A stretch of DNA of 64,000 nt. Source: Corbicula japonica (taxonomy: Eukaryota > Mollusca > Bivalvia > Venerida > Cyrenidae). The notes below the pieces were generated by a model. It did no database searches, was not told the DNA's origin, and was given only the letters and a program-made list of their open reading frames with translations. A program made the translations under genes and the position numbers. The stretch lies in the NCBI GenBank assembly GCA_038501625.1, contig JAZAYU010000008.1:1922001-1986000 (forward strand), given 5' to 3'. Below, in pieces: positions 37,701 through 43,227 of the stretch. The number at the start of each line of letters is the position of its first letter. The stretch's first letter is position 1.

Positions 37701-38793
37701 TTCCACAATTTTATGTATGCATGAAGTATATACATATATACTTTAAATGAATAAGTAAGTCATATGAATATAATTTTGTTACTGGTAATGAGTTGTTTCT
37801 TTGGTAGACTGGACAAAAACACTGTAAAACAAAAGAAATTATGATAATGATTTTTAAATGCATAACACTTAAGAGTACAATTTTGAGCTAAATCTTTTAT
37901 TGTCATGACAAATAAAGTGTGCCACCATAGACCTTTGCCAAAGATTATAAAAATGAGATTGGAATTTCAAGCATCTGATTGCCTGATATGGACACTCATG
38001 AGATTGGAAGACAAACTAATTATTTTAGTTATTGTTTATTAATTAATTTGTGACAACTTTGATTGTTATGTTTAGTACAAAACGGAGAGGGACGGTGTGA
38101 TAGAGACGCGTGTAGAGAGGAAGATAACCGTCACCAGTGACGAGAACGATGACACAGATCACGATGCAGTGAGTACAATACACTCTTGTCTTTCATTTAT
38201 TGCTGATTTTTTCTAAATCAGTAAGTCTGAACAGTAAAAGCTCATTTAAGTTACATATGTTATACCCAGACTGGAATGTTAGAATTGCAAAAATTTGGAA
38301 GCTGATCTCAACGATTCCCATTATTCAGTGGCAGAAATAATTTATTGTTGATTTGTACATTTATCTTTAAAATTTATAAAATTTTCATTATCTACTGTAA
38401 TTCACTAATTGCTTTTCTGTTTTGTCAGAGACAGGAGAGTCAATTTACTTATCTGTTATTTCCAGTTTAATGGGTAAAATTCCAGCTTTGGAGAAACGTA
38501 ATTCCTAGCCAGATTATCATGATTTCATGTAGTAATTTAATGTTCAAATATAGTACATAGTATATATACAGTTCTTTCCTACATTTTACCCTACATGTAG
38601 TCAGATAAAAGTGTGGTTTAATCAAAATACACAGTGTGTTTTGTTATTTTGGGAATAAAAATATAAATAATATTGTGTATGACAATTTCAGTTGTTGAGA
38701 GCAGCCATAGAGGAAGTGACCAAGATGAATCCTGACTTGTCCGTAGAGAAGATAGAGTGCATGAGACAGATCGAAGAAGTCAATGGCAACTGA
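1595..38793 (+). CDS. EPB41: protein 4.1-family cytoskeletal protein with five FF repeats (gene span, 5' partial)
   Basis: A 22-exon gene of about 1009 visible codons. Protein 4.1 links the spectrin-actin skeleton to membrane proteins, and in invertebrates (coracle) it supports septate junctions. The visible order is FERM lobes F2/F3 (exons at 1595, 2351, 8082, 10878), FA region (13611), charged linkers (14507-21074), five FF-like repeats of 53-54 residues (21761, 22761, 27604, 29746, 32325), two linker exons, and the 4.1 C-terminal domain (34877, 38076, 38692). Diagnostic strings include [37 protein letters not shown] and RVERKITVT. Intron phases agree at every join. The FERM F1 exons lie upstream of the window. 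I see no canonical spectrin-actin-binding domain; FF repeats occupy that region. The symbol denotes the family; vertebrates have four paralogues. Family assignment is secure; the complete splice form is inferred. Confidence 0.93.
2116..2298. repeat. CCAAT-hairpin MITE (family A), extended copy
   Basis: Palindromic element with arms CCCAAGATCATAA..., GAGACCAGTCTCAAATCTC-type and CATCTGATTGGCTGAAATGG, mirrored as CCATTTCAGCCAATCAGATG. Termini read (C)CCAAGATCATAAAACT and its complement. This copy carries an extra duplicated right arm. Confidence 0.8.
2351..2438 (+). CDS. EPB41: protein 4.1 exon: FERM F2 lobe, second part
   Basis: Acceptor TTTCAG, donor GTAAGG, 88 bp. The split Arg codon AG|A joins in frame to give [18 protein letters not shown] followed by [12 protein letters not shown]. 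The [14 protein letters not shown] string is the FERM F2 signature of 4.1 proteins. It ends in phase 0. Confidence 0.93.
2691..3912 (+). mobile_element. pearl/Helentron-type element, TATACCCCC family
   Basis: 5' end TTATACCCCCACAAACGAAG with a self-complementary GGGGGTATA just inside. The 3' end has GGGGGTATT, a hairpin ATCACTTTCAGTGAT at 3890-3904 and terminal CTAG followed by TTT. The interior is about eight diverged ~145 bp units carrying CAAGGTCACTGTTACTAAAA. The asymmetric inverted ends, 3' hairpin and tandem core match bivalve pearl elements and Helentron-derived HINEs. No coding capacity. Confidence 0.75.
4300..4513. repeat. TTAA-MITE (family B), degenerate
   Basis: Contains the family core CAGCCGGCACATCCGTGC, GATCCTCATCAGACAG and the distal GTATATGGAATAAAGGGTTTA, but the left end has decayed. 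Confidence 0.6.
4975..7937. mobile_element. TIR DNA transposon 'T1' copy 1 (non-autonomous, interrupted)
   Basis: Left end GGGCTGTTTCAAAAAAAA..GGCTGG; the right end is the inverted complement over 25 bp with one mismatch. It is flanked by AAAT on both sides (4971-4974 and 7938-7941), a 4-bp target-site duplication. Removing the pearl-type insertion at about 5750-7468 leaves a ~1.24 kb core, the same as copy 2. The motif GTCAGGAGTGTGAC occurs at 5154, 5546 and 5714. No transposase is recognised. It lies in the intron between the second and third visible 4.1 exons. The superfamily is not assigned. Confidence 0.8.
5750..7468 (+). mobile_element. pearl/Helentron-type element nested in T1 copy 1 (composite)
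   Basis: 5' end TTTTTAGCTCGACTATTCGAA. The 3' end has TTCGAATAGTCGAGC, a hairpin GCTGTC....GACAGC and terminal TCTTG before TT. Comparison with T1 copy 2 shows it as an insertion. Its interior is mosaic: ~170 bp units at 5820-6130, then six ~148 bp units of a different type ending in their own hairpin GTGTCCTATGGACAC (7036-7050) and CTAG (7055-7058). This suggests a second element inserted inside, though its 5' border is unclear. Confidence 0.7.
8082..8234 (+). CDS. EPB41: protein 4.1 exon: FERM F3 (PH-like) lobe
   Basis: 51 codons, acceptor TTTCAG, donor GTACTT. Contains [25 protein letters not shown] and FYVKIRPGE, the conserved F3 lobe core that binds membrane-protein tails and phosphoinositides in 4.1 proteins. 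Phase 0 at both ends. A TTAA-MITE starts only 38 bp after the donor. Confidence 0.95.
8272..8502. repeat. TTAA-MITE (family B)
   Basis: Bounded by TTAA on both sides, with terminal inverted repeats TTAACCCTTTTCTCCATATA / ...TATGGAGTAATGGGTTAA. The internal core GATCAAGATGAGC is diverged. It begins 38 bp after the donor of the 4.1 exon ending at 8234. Confidence 0.75.
9179..9421. repeat. TTAA-MITE (family B), diverged
   Basis: Left end GATCCTTTACTCCATATATA and right end GGAGTATATGGTTAA, with family-B interior GATCTTGATCTACATTGG. Confidence 0.65.
10388..10622. repeat. TTAA-MITE (family B), well preserved
   Basis: TTAA|CCCTTTACTCC ... GGAGGAGAGGG|TTAA, with internal paired arms TGTAGATCCAGATCAGCC and GATCAGACGGCACGGATGTG. 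The TTAA target and CCCTTT terminus are those of piggyBac-type non-autonomous elements. Confidence 0.8.
10878..10975 (+). CDS. EPB41: protein 4.1 exon: end of FERM F3 lobe
   Basis: 98 bp, acceptor CTTGCAG, donor GTAAGT. Encodes [20 protein letters not shown] and then [13 protein letters not shown], the last F3 strand and the C-terminal helix (LWK.CVEHH.FFR is nearly invariant). It ends in phase 2 and splits the final Arg codon. Confidence 0.95.
11003..11160. repeat. CCAAT-hairpin MITE (family A)
   Basis: Arms with GCATCTGATTGGCTGAAATG and a diverged right arm containing a small duplication of TATGCTTGATATTTG. It ends TTTAATGATCTTGGGACC. Confidence 0.75.
11349..12732 (+). mobile_element. pearl/Helentron-type element, TATACCCCC family, second copy
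   Basis: Same ends as the element at 2691: 5' TATACCCCCGCTTCGAAG, 3' GGGGGTATTA, hairpin ATCACCTTCAGTGAT (12710-12724), then CTCTTG|TTT. The interior differs completely: about eight 155-190 bp units with TTCCGTCGCAGTTTTCTAAG and CTACTTCCTGTTTACCGAAT. A 188-codon frame through the repeats is not a gene. Confidence 0.75.
13309..13480. repeat. TTAA-MITE (family B), degenerate
   Basis: Internal GTGTATATCCAGATCAGCTG and TGATAAGACGAGACAAATGT identify the family; the ends are poorly conserved. Confidence 0.55.
13611..13798 (+). CDS. EPB41: protein 4.1 exon: FERM-adjacent (FA) region
   Basis: The acceptor is taken as TTCATTGAAG before 13611, because the split Arg then continues RLKTADPP in frame, like RLTSTD in relatives. 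Contains [18 protein letters not shown] and ..[18 protein letters not shown], the FA region known to be phospho-regulated in 4.1 proteins (Ser/Thr-rich here). Donor GTAAGT, phase 1. The acceptor tract is weak; a nearby CAG at 13621-13623 would break the frame. Confidence 0.85.
13865..14167. repeat. TTAA-flanked MITE, distinct family C
   Basis: TTAA|CCCTTTCACTGCCGTCC at the left and GACGTTGGCAGCAAAAGGG|TTAA at the right form a terminal inverted repeat with target TTAA. The interior (GGACGGC, CGACGTC) is unrelated to family B. It shares its right TTAA with the family-B copy that follows. Confidence 0.75.
14164..14400. repeat. TTAA-MITE (family B), abutting family C
   Basis: TTAA|CCTTTTCTTCCATATATACA ... 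AGTTAAGGG|TTAA, with core CAGTGTAGATCCAGATCAG and CTGATCAGGATCTTCACTG. Confidence 0.75.
14507..14679 (+). CDS. EPB41: protein 4.1 exon: hydrophilic linker
   Basis: Acceptor TTTACAG, donor GTTAGT, 173 bp. The split Met codon A|TG restores the frame, giving [20 protein letters not shown]. Low-complexity, charged and probably disordered. No known domain recognised. It sits between the FA region and the Lys/Glu helix exon. Confidence 0.75.
15028..15251. repeat. TTAA-MITE (family B) beside a splice acceptor
   Basis: Starts TTAAACCCTTTACTCC and ends ATATGGAGTAAGAGTTA; core GTGTGGATCCAGATCAGTCG. It ends about 20 bp before the coding exon at 15271, so the branch-point region of that exon is partly MITE sequence. 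Confidence 0.75.
15271..15441 (+). CDS. EPB41: protein 4.1 exon: Lys/Glu-rich helical linker
   Basis: 57 codons, phase 0 at both ends. It starts [20 protein letters not shown] and then becomes an uninterrupted K/E/R-rich stretch of about 36 residues, likely a single charged alpha helix. The acceptor CTATTTGCAG lies about 20 bp after the end of a TTAA-MITE. Confidence 0.8.
15768..15827 (+). CDS. EPB41: protein 4.1 exon: short linker
   Basis: 20 codons ([20 protein letters not shown]) between ATTTCAG and GTCAGT, phase 0 at both ends. Too short for domain assignment. It is accepted because frame and splice sites fit and it lies between clear exons; it could be alternatively spliced. Confidence 0.6.
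15936..16058. repeat. TTAA-MITE (family B), internally deleted
   Basis: Both TTAA ends and outer arms (TTTACTCC / GGAGTAAAGAG) are kept, but the central half is missing, leaving ~120 bp with GTGTAGATTCAGATCGGGCT joined to GATCTGGATCTACACTGG. Confidence 0.7.
16059..16818. other. intron sequence, nothing recognised
   Basis: AT-rich intron of the 4.1 gene with no repeat or exon that I can support. Confidence 0.5.
16819..16968 (+). CDS. EPB41: protein 4.1 exon: basic/Ser-rich linker
   Basis: 50 codons, phase 0 at both ends. [20 protein letters not shown] followed by DKS/KSEK repeats, then VDDREEQ. The [10 protein letters not shown] patch is an isolated hydrophobic-basic motif in a disordered stretch. 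No domain recognised. A TTAA-MITE follows within 60 bp. Confidence 0.75.
17026..17284. repeat. TTAA-MITE (family B)
   Basis: TTAA|CCCTTTACTCCATATATA ... TATGGAGGAAAAGA|TTAA, slightly longer than typical owing to extra GATCCCAATCTACAAAC sequence near the right arm. It lies 57 bp after an exon donor. Confidence 0.78.
18092..18306. repeat. TTAA-MITE (family B)
   Basis: ATAACCCTTTCCTCCATAGA ... TTATGGAGGAATGGGTAAA. One TTAA end is mutated. Core CAGATCAG-type arms are present. Confidence 0.72.
18320..18471. repeat. CCAAT-hairpin MITE (family A), diverged
   Basis: GATTATAAAACTAAAAATGG, CAACTGATTGGCTGAAATGG and a mutated right arm (AGTAATTCAGATGCTTGAGA). It lies just right of the preceding family-B copy. 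Confidence 0.7.
19188..19256 (+). CDS. EPB41: protein 4.1 exon: Pro-rich short linker
   Basis: 23 codons, [23 protein letters not shown], between TTTGCAG and GTTGTT. Phase 0 at both ends. Short exon supported by splice sites and frame only; the donor is non-optimal. It could be a cassette exon. Confidence 0.55.
19579..19820. repeat. TTAA-MITE (family B), best-preserved copy
   Basis: Both TTAA ends are intact, with two strong internal hairpins: GATCCAGATCAGCCGGCAC against its complement at the right, and CATCCGTGCCGTCGGATCAG against CTGATCAGACGGCACGGATG. Useful as a family reference. Confidence 0.82.
19982..20154. repeat. CCAAT-hairpin MITE (family A)
   Basis: CCCATGATTATAAAACTGAG ... CAGTTTATAATCTTTAGCCC, with an insertion of AGATGAGACTGGAAACCAGT in the loop. 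Confidence 0.72.
20324..20662 (+). mobile_element. short Helentron-type element, decayed
   Basis: 5' TTTTTGTGTTGCCCTTTCCA resembles the better copy at 25382. The 3' end has GTTCATCTGAACACC and CTAT where the better copy has CTAG. Confidence 0.55.
20856..21074 (+). CDS. EPB41: protein 4.1 exon: acidic linker
   Basis: 73 codons between GAATAG and GTTTCT, phase 0 at both ends. Very acidic, with [20 protein letters not shown] and many Ser/Thr. Probably disordered. It leads directly into the first FF repeat. Confidence 0.75.
21075..21760. other. intron sequence, nothing recognised
   Basis: AT-rich 4.1 intron before the first FF exon, with a pyrimidine-rich acceptor. Apart from a direct GATGTAAAGAATA duplication near 21673-21700, no repeat was recognised. 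Confidence 0.5.
21761..21919 (+). CDS. EPB41: protein 4.1 exon: FF repeat 1
   Basis: 53 codons. [20 protein letters not shown] continues to DPRFKAVD and ends [11 protein letters not shown]. This matches the FF-domain pattern: a Phe in helix 1 followed by LL, a DPRF/Y turn, and an aromatic pair near the end. It is one residue shorter than repeats 2-5, and the usual central Trp is Leu. Acceptor TTTGCAG, donor GTAAAA. Confidence 0.85.
22079..22312. repeat. TTAA-MITE (family B)
   Basis: TTACCCCTTTCCACCATAAA ... ATATGGAGGAAATGG|TTAA. The left TTAA has become TTAC. Confidence 0.72.
22761..22922 (+). CDS. EPB41: protein 4.1 exon: FF repeat 2
   Basis: 54 codons, phase 0 at both ends. [48 protein letters not shown]. 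It keeps the helix-1 Phe, the central Trp, DPRF and the terminal WF..Y. The acceptor TTCTTCAG is preceded by a T-rich tract. Confidence 0.87.
22962..23094. repeat. CCAAT-hairpin MITE (family A)
   Basis: Close pairing of CTCAAGCATCTGATTGG with CCAATCAGATGCTTGAG around a short loop. It begins 40 bp after the donor of FF repeat 2. Confidence 0.78.
23973..24100. repeat. CCAAT-hairpin MITE (family A), shortened
   Basis: GCCCAAGATCATAAAACTAA at left and TTTTATGATGTTGGGC at right. The right arm has lost the CCAAT segment. Confidence 0.7.
24165..24403. repeat. TTAA-MITE (family B), well preserved
   Basis: TTAA|CCCTTTCCTGTATAGG ... AAGGAAAGGG|TTAA, with long internal complementary arms like the copy at 19579. 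Confidence 0.8.
24899..25110. repeat. TTAA-MITE (family B), diverged
   Basis: TTGAGCCTTTACTCC ... CATGGAGAAGAGGGTTTAA; core GTGCAGATCCAGGTTCAGGA. Confidence 0.65.
25382..25739 (+). mobile_element. short Helentron-type element
   Basis: 5' TTTGTGTCACCCTTTCGAAG; 3' GGCGACACA, hairpin AGTGTTCAACTGAACACT (25715-25732) and terminal CTAG before TTT. GTGTC at the 5' end and GACAC at the 3' end form the asymmetric inverted terminus. The tandem core is only about two units. Confidence 0.7.
25875..25985. repeat. CCAAT-hairpin MITE (family A), internal deletion
   Basis: Both ends GGGCCCAAGATCAT / ATGATCATGGGGGCCC are kept, but the middle is lost, leaving one CCAAT arm. Confidence 0.7.
27061..27248. repeat. 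TTAA-MITE (family B), internal deletions
   Basis: TTAA|CCCTTTCCTCCATTTA ... TATGAAGGAAAGGG|TTAA. About 50 bp of the internal arms are missing. Confidence 0.75.
27604..27765 (+). CDS. EPB41: protein 4.1 exon: FF repeat 3
   Basis: 54 codons between TATTTCAG and [53 protein letters not shown]. All FF hallmark positions are present. It contains no long Met-initiated frame, so a start-based ORF scan would miss it. Confidence 0.87.
28044..28259. repeat. TTAA-MITE (family B)
   Basis: TTAA|CTCTTTGCTCCATAGA ... TATGAGGAAATAG|TTAA. It lies 10 bp left of the pogo/Tc1-like element. Confidence 0.7.
28269..29501. mobile_element. Tc1/pogo-type TIR element, non-autonomous
   Basis: Ends CAGTCGGGCTCCGCTATATC and the inverted CAGTCGGGCTCCTCTATATC, both flanked by TA (28267-28268 and 29502-29503). 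CAGT termini, a TA target and a ...CGATATA-like subterminal motif are typical of pogo/Tigger members of the Tc1/mariner superfamily. The 1.23 kb interior has no recognisable transposase, only short frames. It lies in the intron before FF repeat 4. Confidence 0.75.
29640..29700. repeat. TTAA-MITE (family B) fragment
   Basis: GTAGACCCTGATAAGACTGC and GCTGATCCAGGTCTACACTG only; the ends are lost. Confidence 0.45.
29746..29907 (+). CDS. EPB41: protein 4.1 exon: FF repeat 4
   Basis: 54 codons between TTTCAG and [52 protein letters not shown]. The central Trp is replaced by Tyr. A Helentron-type element begins about 56 bp after the donor. Confidence 0.87.
29963..31903 (+). mobile_element. pearl/Helentron-type element with ~158 bp x 11 core
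   Basis: 5' end GTGTCGCCTGC (29965-29975) is mirrored by GCAGGCGACAC (31867-31877) near the 3' end. A perfect 16-bp palindrome GTGTTCCGCGGAACAC (31878-31893) and terminal CTAG (31900-31903) before TT follow. The core is about eleven ~158 bp units starting near CTTAATGTTGCCTATAACTT, increasingly diverged toward the 3' side. Reading frames of 81-136 codons on both strands come from unit length and are not genes. Located between FF exons 4 and 5. Confidence 0.82.
32325..32486 (+). CDS. EPB41: protein 4.1 exon: FF repeat 5
   Basis: 54 codons between TTTCAG and [52 protein letters not shown]. The helix-1 Phe is Tyr and the terminal E-Y is Q-Y, so this is the most divergent repeat at signature positions. 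Confidence 0.86.
32828..32929 (+). CDS. EPB41: protein 4.1 exon: Gly-rich linker
   Basis: 34 codons between TTTTAG and GTAAGT, phase 0. [20 protein letters not shown] followed by [14 protein letters not shown]. No recognised domain. The Gly/aromatic alternation is unlike its charged neighbours. Confidence 0.75.
33628..33801 (+). CDS. EPB41: protein 4.1 exon: Pro/basic linker
   Basis: 58 codons between CAATAG and GTATGC, phase 0. Contains [29 protein letters not shown] (a possible SH3-type or nuclear-localisation-like basic-proline motif) and [10 protein letters not shown]. Probably disordered. Confidence 0.78.
34600..34739. repeat. CCAAT-hairpin MITE (family A)
   Basis: CTAGGATTATCAAACTGAAG ... 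CAGTTTTATGATCTTGGGAT, with both arms recognisable (CATCTGATTGGCTTAATTGG / CATTTCAGCCTATCAGATGC). Confidence 0.75.
34877..35080 (+). CDS. EPB41: protein 4.1 exon: C-terminal domain, first part
   Basis: 68 codons between ACCCAG and [47 protein letters not shown] is the start of the 4.1 C-terminal domain (tandem beta strands: T.T.TYE, ..L.SA.T.T..STT). This domain binds junctional and NuMA/dynactin-type partners in vertebrate 4.1R. Confidence 0.92.
35408..36004. mobile_element. 597-bp TIR element, TA target
   Basis: CACTGCAGCTCCATTATAAC at the left, and its complement with one change at the right (GATATAATGGAGCTGCAGTG). Flanked by TA on each side, so probably a Tc1/mariner-type MITE. No coding capacity. 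In the intron between the first two C-terminal-domain exons. Confidence 0.72.
36007..36734. other. intron sequence, nothing recognised
   Basis: AT-rich 4.1 intron with no supported feature. 36990-37936 and 38169-38691 are similar. Confidence 0.45.
36735..36989. repeat. TTAA-MITE (family B) with internal duplication
   Basis: CCTCCATATATATGCATTTT ... TTTATGGAGGAAAGGG|TTAA. Contains a direct 19-bp duplication of AGATCCTGATCAGATGGCAC at about 36877-36916. Confidence 0.75.
37937..38012. repeat. CCAAT-hairpin MITE (family A), half copy
   Basis: GCCAAAGATTATAAAAATGA, TTTCAAGCATCTGATTGCCT; the right arm is missing. Confidence 0.5.
38076..38168 (+). CDS. EPB41: protein 4.1 exon: C-terminal domain, second part
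   Basis: 31 codons between GTTTAG and [37 protein letters not shown] corresponds to the ISETRIEKRIVITGDADIDHD segment of vertebrate 4.1. Phase 0 at both ends. Confidence 0.93.
38692..38793 (+). CDS. EPB41: protein 4.1 terminal exon
   Basis: 33 codons plus TGA after acceptor [26 protein letters not shown] and then IECMRQIEE matches the terminal A.AIKEA...PD.SV.K......E.. helix of the 4.1 C-terminal domain. Confidence 0.93.
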   Translation: MLRAAIEEVTKMNPDLSVEKIECMRQIEEVNGN

Positions 38794-38831
38794 TACCTTA
38801 ATGTAAGGCTACTAACCAGTCTTTAAACCAT

Positions 38832-38837
38832 AATAAA
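38832..38837 (+). promoter_or_regulatory. possible polyadenylation signal of the 4.1 gene
   Basis: AATAAA 39 bp after the stop codon. A longer 3' UTR using later signals is equally possible in this AT-rich sequence. Confidence 0.35.
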
Positions 38838-39104
38838 GAGTTTATTTTATTGAAAATATTCCCTTCTTTTATTATGGGAATGGATATTGTTATTTTGCAA
38901 GATAAAATACAAACTTGCACTGAAAATTGATGTAGGAGTTGACTGTACACAACTCGTCAGAGACTGACTCTGTGAATTTTGTTTGAGAATACCTTGACCT
39001 TGAAAAAACACAGTGTGTAATCAGATCTTAAACATTATTACATAAGTCAGGCAGTTGTATAAGCTTGGTTAAAATCTTGATCTCCATATTGTGGCACAAA
39101 CTTG

Positions 39105-39225
39105 AATCCTTCCCTCCATTTATATGCCTTTATGGGATGAGCAAACATTGTAGATGGAGATCATGATCTGTACTGTTGGTGTTTTGATTTGGTGTCCTGA
39201 TCAGATGGCACGGATGTAAGAAAGT
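39105..39225. repeat. TTAA-MITE (family B), degenerate
   Basis: CCTTCCCTCCATTTATATGC and GATCAGATGGCACGGATGT remain. No TTAA ends. Confidence 0.5.
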
Positions 39226-41391
39226 GGATCACACAACTTACACATTATTTTGTCCCCCTTCGAAGAAGCTGGGGTTATCCTGATCATACCTATTACCAGT
39301 TTTTCAGGGTATTAAAACAAATTTGAAACATCGGATGTCAGCTTTTATAAAAATAACAAAAGAAATATTTTCAGTTCAGCCAATCAGGATACAGAAACAA
39401 CATTAGGATTATAAATTTTAGCTTACTGAGCTTAATTCCCACTGGAATGAAGGAACTGAAAACTGTTTACTTCGTGGAATTAAATATCTTAAAACCTTTA
39501 GGAGTTTTGCGTTTTGATAAACATTGATCTTCCAGTTTGGTCTGAAGTTAACTTTATGTGTCACCAAGTAGATATTCATAAACTTGATCAATTTTGCTGT
39601 TCAATTTGTTTGAGAGATGTTGAGAAATGTAAACAAATCTCAACAGAAAAAGAAGTGACACCATCATGTATAGGTATATCGCGGTAATAAGTATAGGGAG
39701 TATATATTGCTTTGCTGGTTTTGGTTAAATGGTCTGTCCATCAAAGGTCAAGGTCACAGTGACCTTCAATAAAATAACAGCAGATTACTATCCAATTGGC
39801 ATTTGGGGGGCATACATGTTTTACAAACATCTACTGTTTGATTTTATTACAAATAAAGTGTTCATCAGGGATGTTCAATTTATTTCAGTCTTTGTTTTGC
39901 TTTTTCTGTTTCCAAGACAATTTTTTTATCTTTTACAGAATGCAGCAAGCCTTCTGGTGATATAGATGCAATAATTCAAGCTTTCATGTGCTTTAGATCA
40001 GTGATCAGTGACAAAAATAGCCACCAATGAGTGCCTGTACATTCTCATATTACCATAGTAACTCATCTGTGAAATCATATGACAAACATGTACATAGAAT
40101 CTACTGTGTGATGGACATTTTACAAAAATGAGTGATGAAAATTGAGAGCAGATAAGGAACTACATAAGAAGCTGACTGTTGAACAAAGGATGCAGGAGTG
40201 TTTATTCCTTGATTCATTTTGAAAGATAAAAAGGCAATAATGTTAAAGTGTCATAGTGTGTATAGTAAGATGAAAGTATAAGAATGTGGCACTGAAAGCT
40301 GGTTTAAATTGTTAAATTTATTTGTTTCGCAACCAGAACTGTGAATTGAGAGGATTATAAGCAAGGTTGTAGCTGTTGTATTAGCTAAAACCTTCCGTTG
40401 CATAACATACAACCTCCGACCTTGATGAATCTCAATGTAATTTCGGTTTTAATCAATTCTGTGGCTGTTGAGCGTTTCTGATCAACTTTCATAGAGTTAT
40501 AATAAGGTTGAAATTTACTTAAAATTGTACCATTTTTACATTTTAATATTAAAGGATAGTTATTCTTAATCTAATCTTTGGTTCTGGGATAAAATATACC
40601 AAATAGTATATTTAGATCATATTTATCATCTTAACTTTGATTTCTCTTTTATACATCAAGTAAAATTACAAGATAAATGTTTGAATTGTTATTTCCGCTC
40701 AATTTGATGGCACATTATGGTTTCTTTGACTGTAGTGGTAAATTTTGGTTGTGAGTATCTCTAATAGTACATGTATGTTATTTTTGTTACACCTTAAGCT
40801 TCTCCTCATTGCCTACTCATTAATGCTGAATGTATGTAGTGCATGTAGTGCTTGCAAAATGCTTTATTTAGAAGTCTAGTTGTGCAGAGACTGAGCACAT
40901 GTCCAGTAAAGGCTGTTTTATTATTTTTTGTAGAATTTTAATTTTGTTGCCAGGAATCATTCATCTTTTACTTAGTTTCTTTTTATTATTTTTTTGTTGT
41001 TTTTACTTCATTGAAATTTATGCTTTTTACTTAGTCGAGTATTTTTTATATACATTTAAGTTGAAATGAAGCACGCAGACAAGGGCTTGTGGTGGGGTTA
41101 AATGGAGTTCTGAATTATAAGGTTTATTTCATAATAGATAGTGTTTTACCCTTGACATGAATATCTGTTAACTAGAATGAAGCATTTGCAAGCAACAGAA
41201 AAAAGTCACTCAACGGGATTCACAAAAACGAAAATAGGCATGTATGCCTGTAGACAAGGTAGAGGAGAACAAACAAGTTAAACACAAATACCGGTAGGAT
41301 TTTTTACAACCCAAAAAAGGCAGCTGATATCAAGACCATGATATTTGTCTCCAAGCCCATGTTTGCAATTAAGTATATGAGCAATCATGTA
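39226..41391. other. intergenic AT-rich sequence
   Basis: Between the two convergent genes. Holds small repeat remnants: CCCCCTTCGAAGAAGCTGGG near 39255, and GGTCAAGGTCACAGTGACCT near 39747, related to pearl-type units. Otherwise I see nothing; part may be 4.1 3' UTR. Confidence 0.5.
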
Positions 41392-41632
41392 CTAAACCCG
41401 TTCCTCCATTTATATACCTATATGGCATGGGCGAACAGTGTTGATCCAGATTATCCAGCACATCTGTGCTGTCTGATCAGGATCTACGCTTTGCTTTTTG
41501 ATTTATTAGGATATTTTTGACCAAAAATGGAACAGTGCAGATCATGATCAGACAGCATGGATGTGCCGGCTGATCTGGATCTACACTGTTTGCTAATGTA
41601 ATAAAAGGTTTATATACGGAGGAAAGGGTTAA
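41392..41632. repeat. TTAA-MITE (family B)
   Basis: AAACCCGTTCCTCCATTTAT ... ATACGGAGGAAAGGG|TTAA, full length with both internal hairpins. Confidence 0.75.
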
Positions 41633-42011
41633 ATCATTTATTATGATGTAGTAACAATAATTAAGTATCTTCCATGGCTCATGTTAGTGGTTGTAGCATA
41701 ATGAAATTAAAACTGCATATTTGTACATGTTGATTTGTAAACTATTGTTTTGTTTATACACATCTATTTTTGCAGTATAACTGTATAAGTGTAATTATTT
41801 AAGAAATTATTTTATGTATTTCTAACACAAGTTGGTTACTTAATAATGCAGAACGGTTTCAGCACTAAATATGCCAAATATAGCTCTATTAAACTGATAT
41901 ACTGCTTTGCCATTCTGCGTAAAATTCTTCAGTTGTATTGCATTGAATTGGAATCTTCTCTGGAAAGAAGCTTTGTTGTGATTTTCTTTGTAGAGAATAT
42001 TAATACTTCCA

Positions 42012-42158
42012 GGGCCCAAGATCATAAACTAAATCAGGAGACCAGTCTCAAATCTCAAGCATCTGATTGGCAGAAATGGCGACCAGTTGTCATTTCAGCC
42101 AACCAGATTCTTGAGATTTGAGACTGGTCTCCAGATTTTGTTTTACAATCTTGTGCAC
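42012..42158. repeat. CCAAT-hairpin MITE (family A)
   Basis: GGCCCAAGATCATAAACTAA, CATCTGATTGGCAGAAATGG / CATTTCAGCCAACCAGATTC; right CCAAT box mutated to CCAAC. Confidence 0.75.
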
Positions 42159-42399
42159 ATGGGTCTCTGTAGGTTAATGACAGTCCGGTCACCTTGTAAA
42201 ATGGGTTGTATTAAAAAAAGTACAAAGATTCTTTTCAAAATATACATGGAAACTTGATTATTTTCCCTGCTTAGACATTTCATAGCAACAATTTTAATAA
42301 AACAATGAAACTAAATTTGGTTTTGTTGTAAATTTAATTAAGATAAATTAAGCATTTTTTGCCATGTTTAATCCCCAGACTTGTGTTTAGTATCTTTAA

Positions 42400-42578
42400 A
42401 TCTACAGGCCAGCATCAATCTTAATCAACAGTCTCAAAGATTGAAAACCAGCCAAGCAACTCTATCTAGTGACTGGTCAGTTTGGAGGTTAAACTTTGTT
42501 TTAGCCAGTTACCTGCTCAGAGGATCAGAGTCATTGGAGGCAGGTCTCCGTTCTCAGTTTTATGATTCTAGGCCGGCA
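42400..42578. repeat. possible very old family-A hairpin
   Basis: AACAGTCTCAAAGATTG and GGTCTCCGTTCTCAGTTTTA flank a poorly matching middle. The ends resemble family A; the interior does not. Confidence 0.35.
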
Positions 42579-43227
42579 GTTTTGCATGTTTTTTAGGATA
42601 ATTCATATCAGTTTGATCTACTACTAGAGCATGTGTTGATGACTAAATCGTGTCAAACTGGTTCTGAAAATTATGTTCAGATAACACAAAACGTAATTTG
42701 CCTGTGCAATAGGTCAATGCTTATTATGCTGGCCATAAAGTCGCATTTCTTTGAACGCTTCCTCACACAAGTTAACAGTTTTTTTAAATATCCTGGATGG
42801 ATCAGATATAAAATCTCCATTCGTTCAACATCACCAGATCAGCATATTTGATGACAAAACTCGCTAAATTGTCTCGAGTATAAATATGTAAGGCTTGCAG
42901 ATGTAAGCATACCATGAATGGACAGTTTGATGTTCATACTATGCTCCTCTCTGAAGTATTCCGGTGACCAAAATATGATCAGTTCCTTTCTATGATCTAT
43001 ACTACAACCAAACTACTTCCAGTGTTTAGGTCTTATGTATGTTTGAGTTTCCCCATTGTTATTAGCGAATGAGATTATAATGCACAAACCAGCAATTTGA
43101 TAAGTTGCTCAACAAATTTGTACTGTTCGAAGTAAGATAAAAAACATTTTGTTGGTGTCGGAAGACGACATAAAATGCCATAAACCCCTATGCAGCAAAT
43201 TGCTCATAAGCTTACCCAAGATATATA

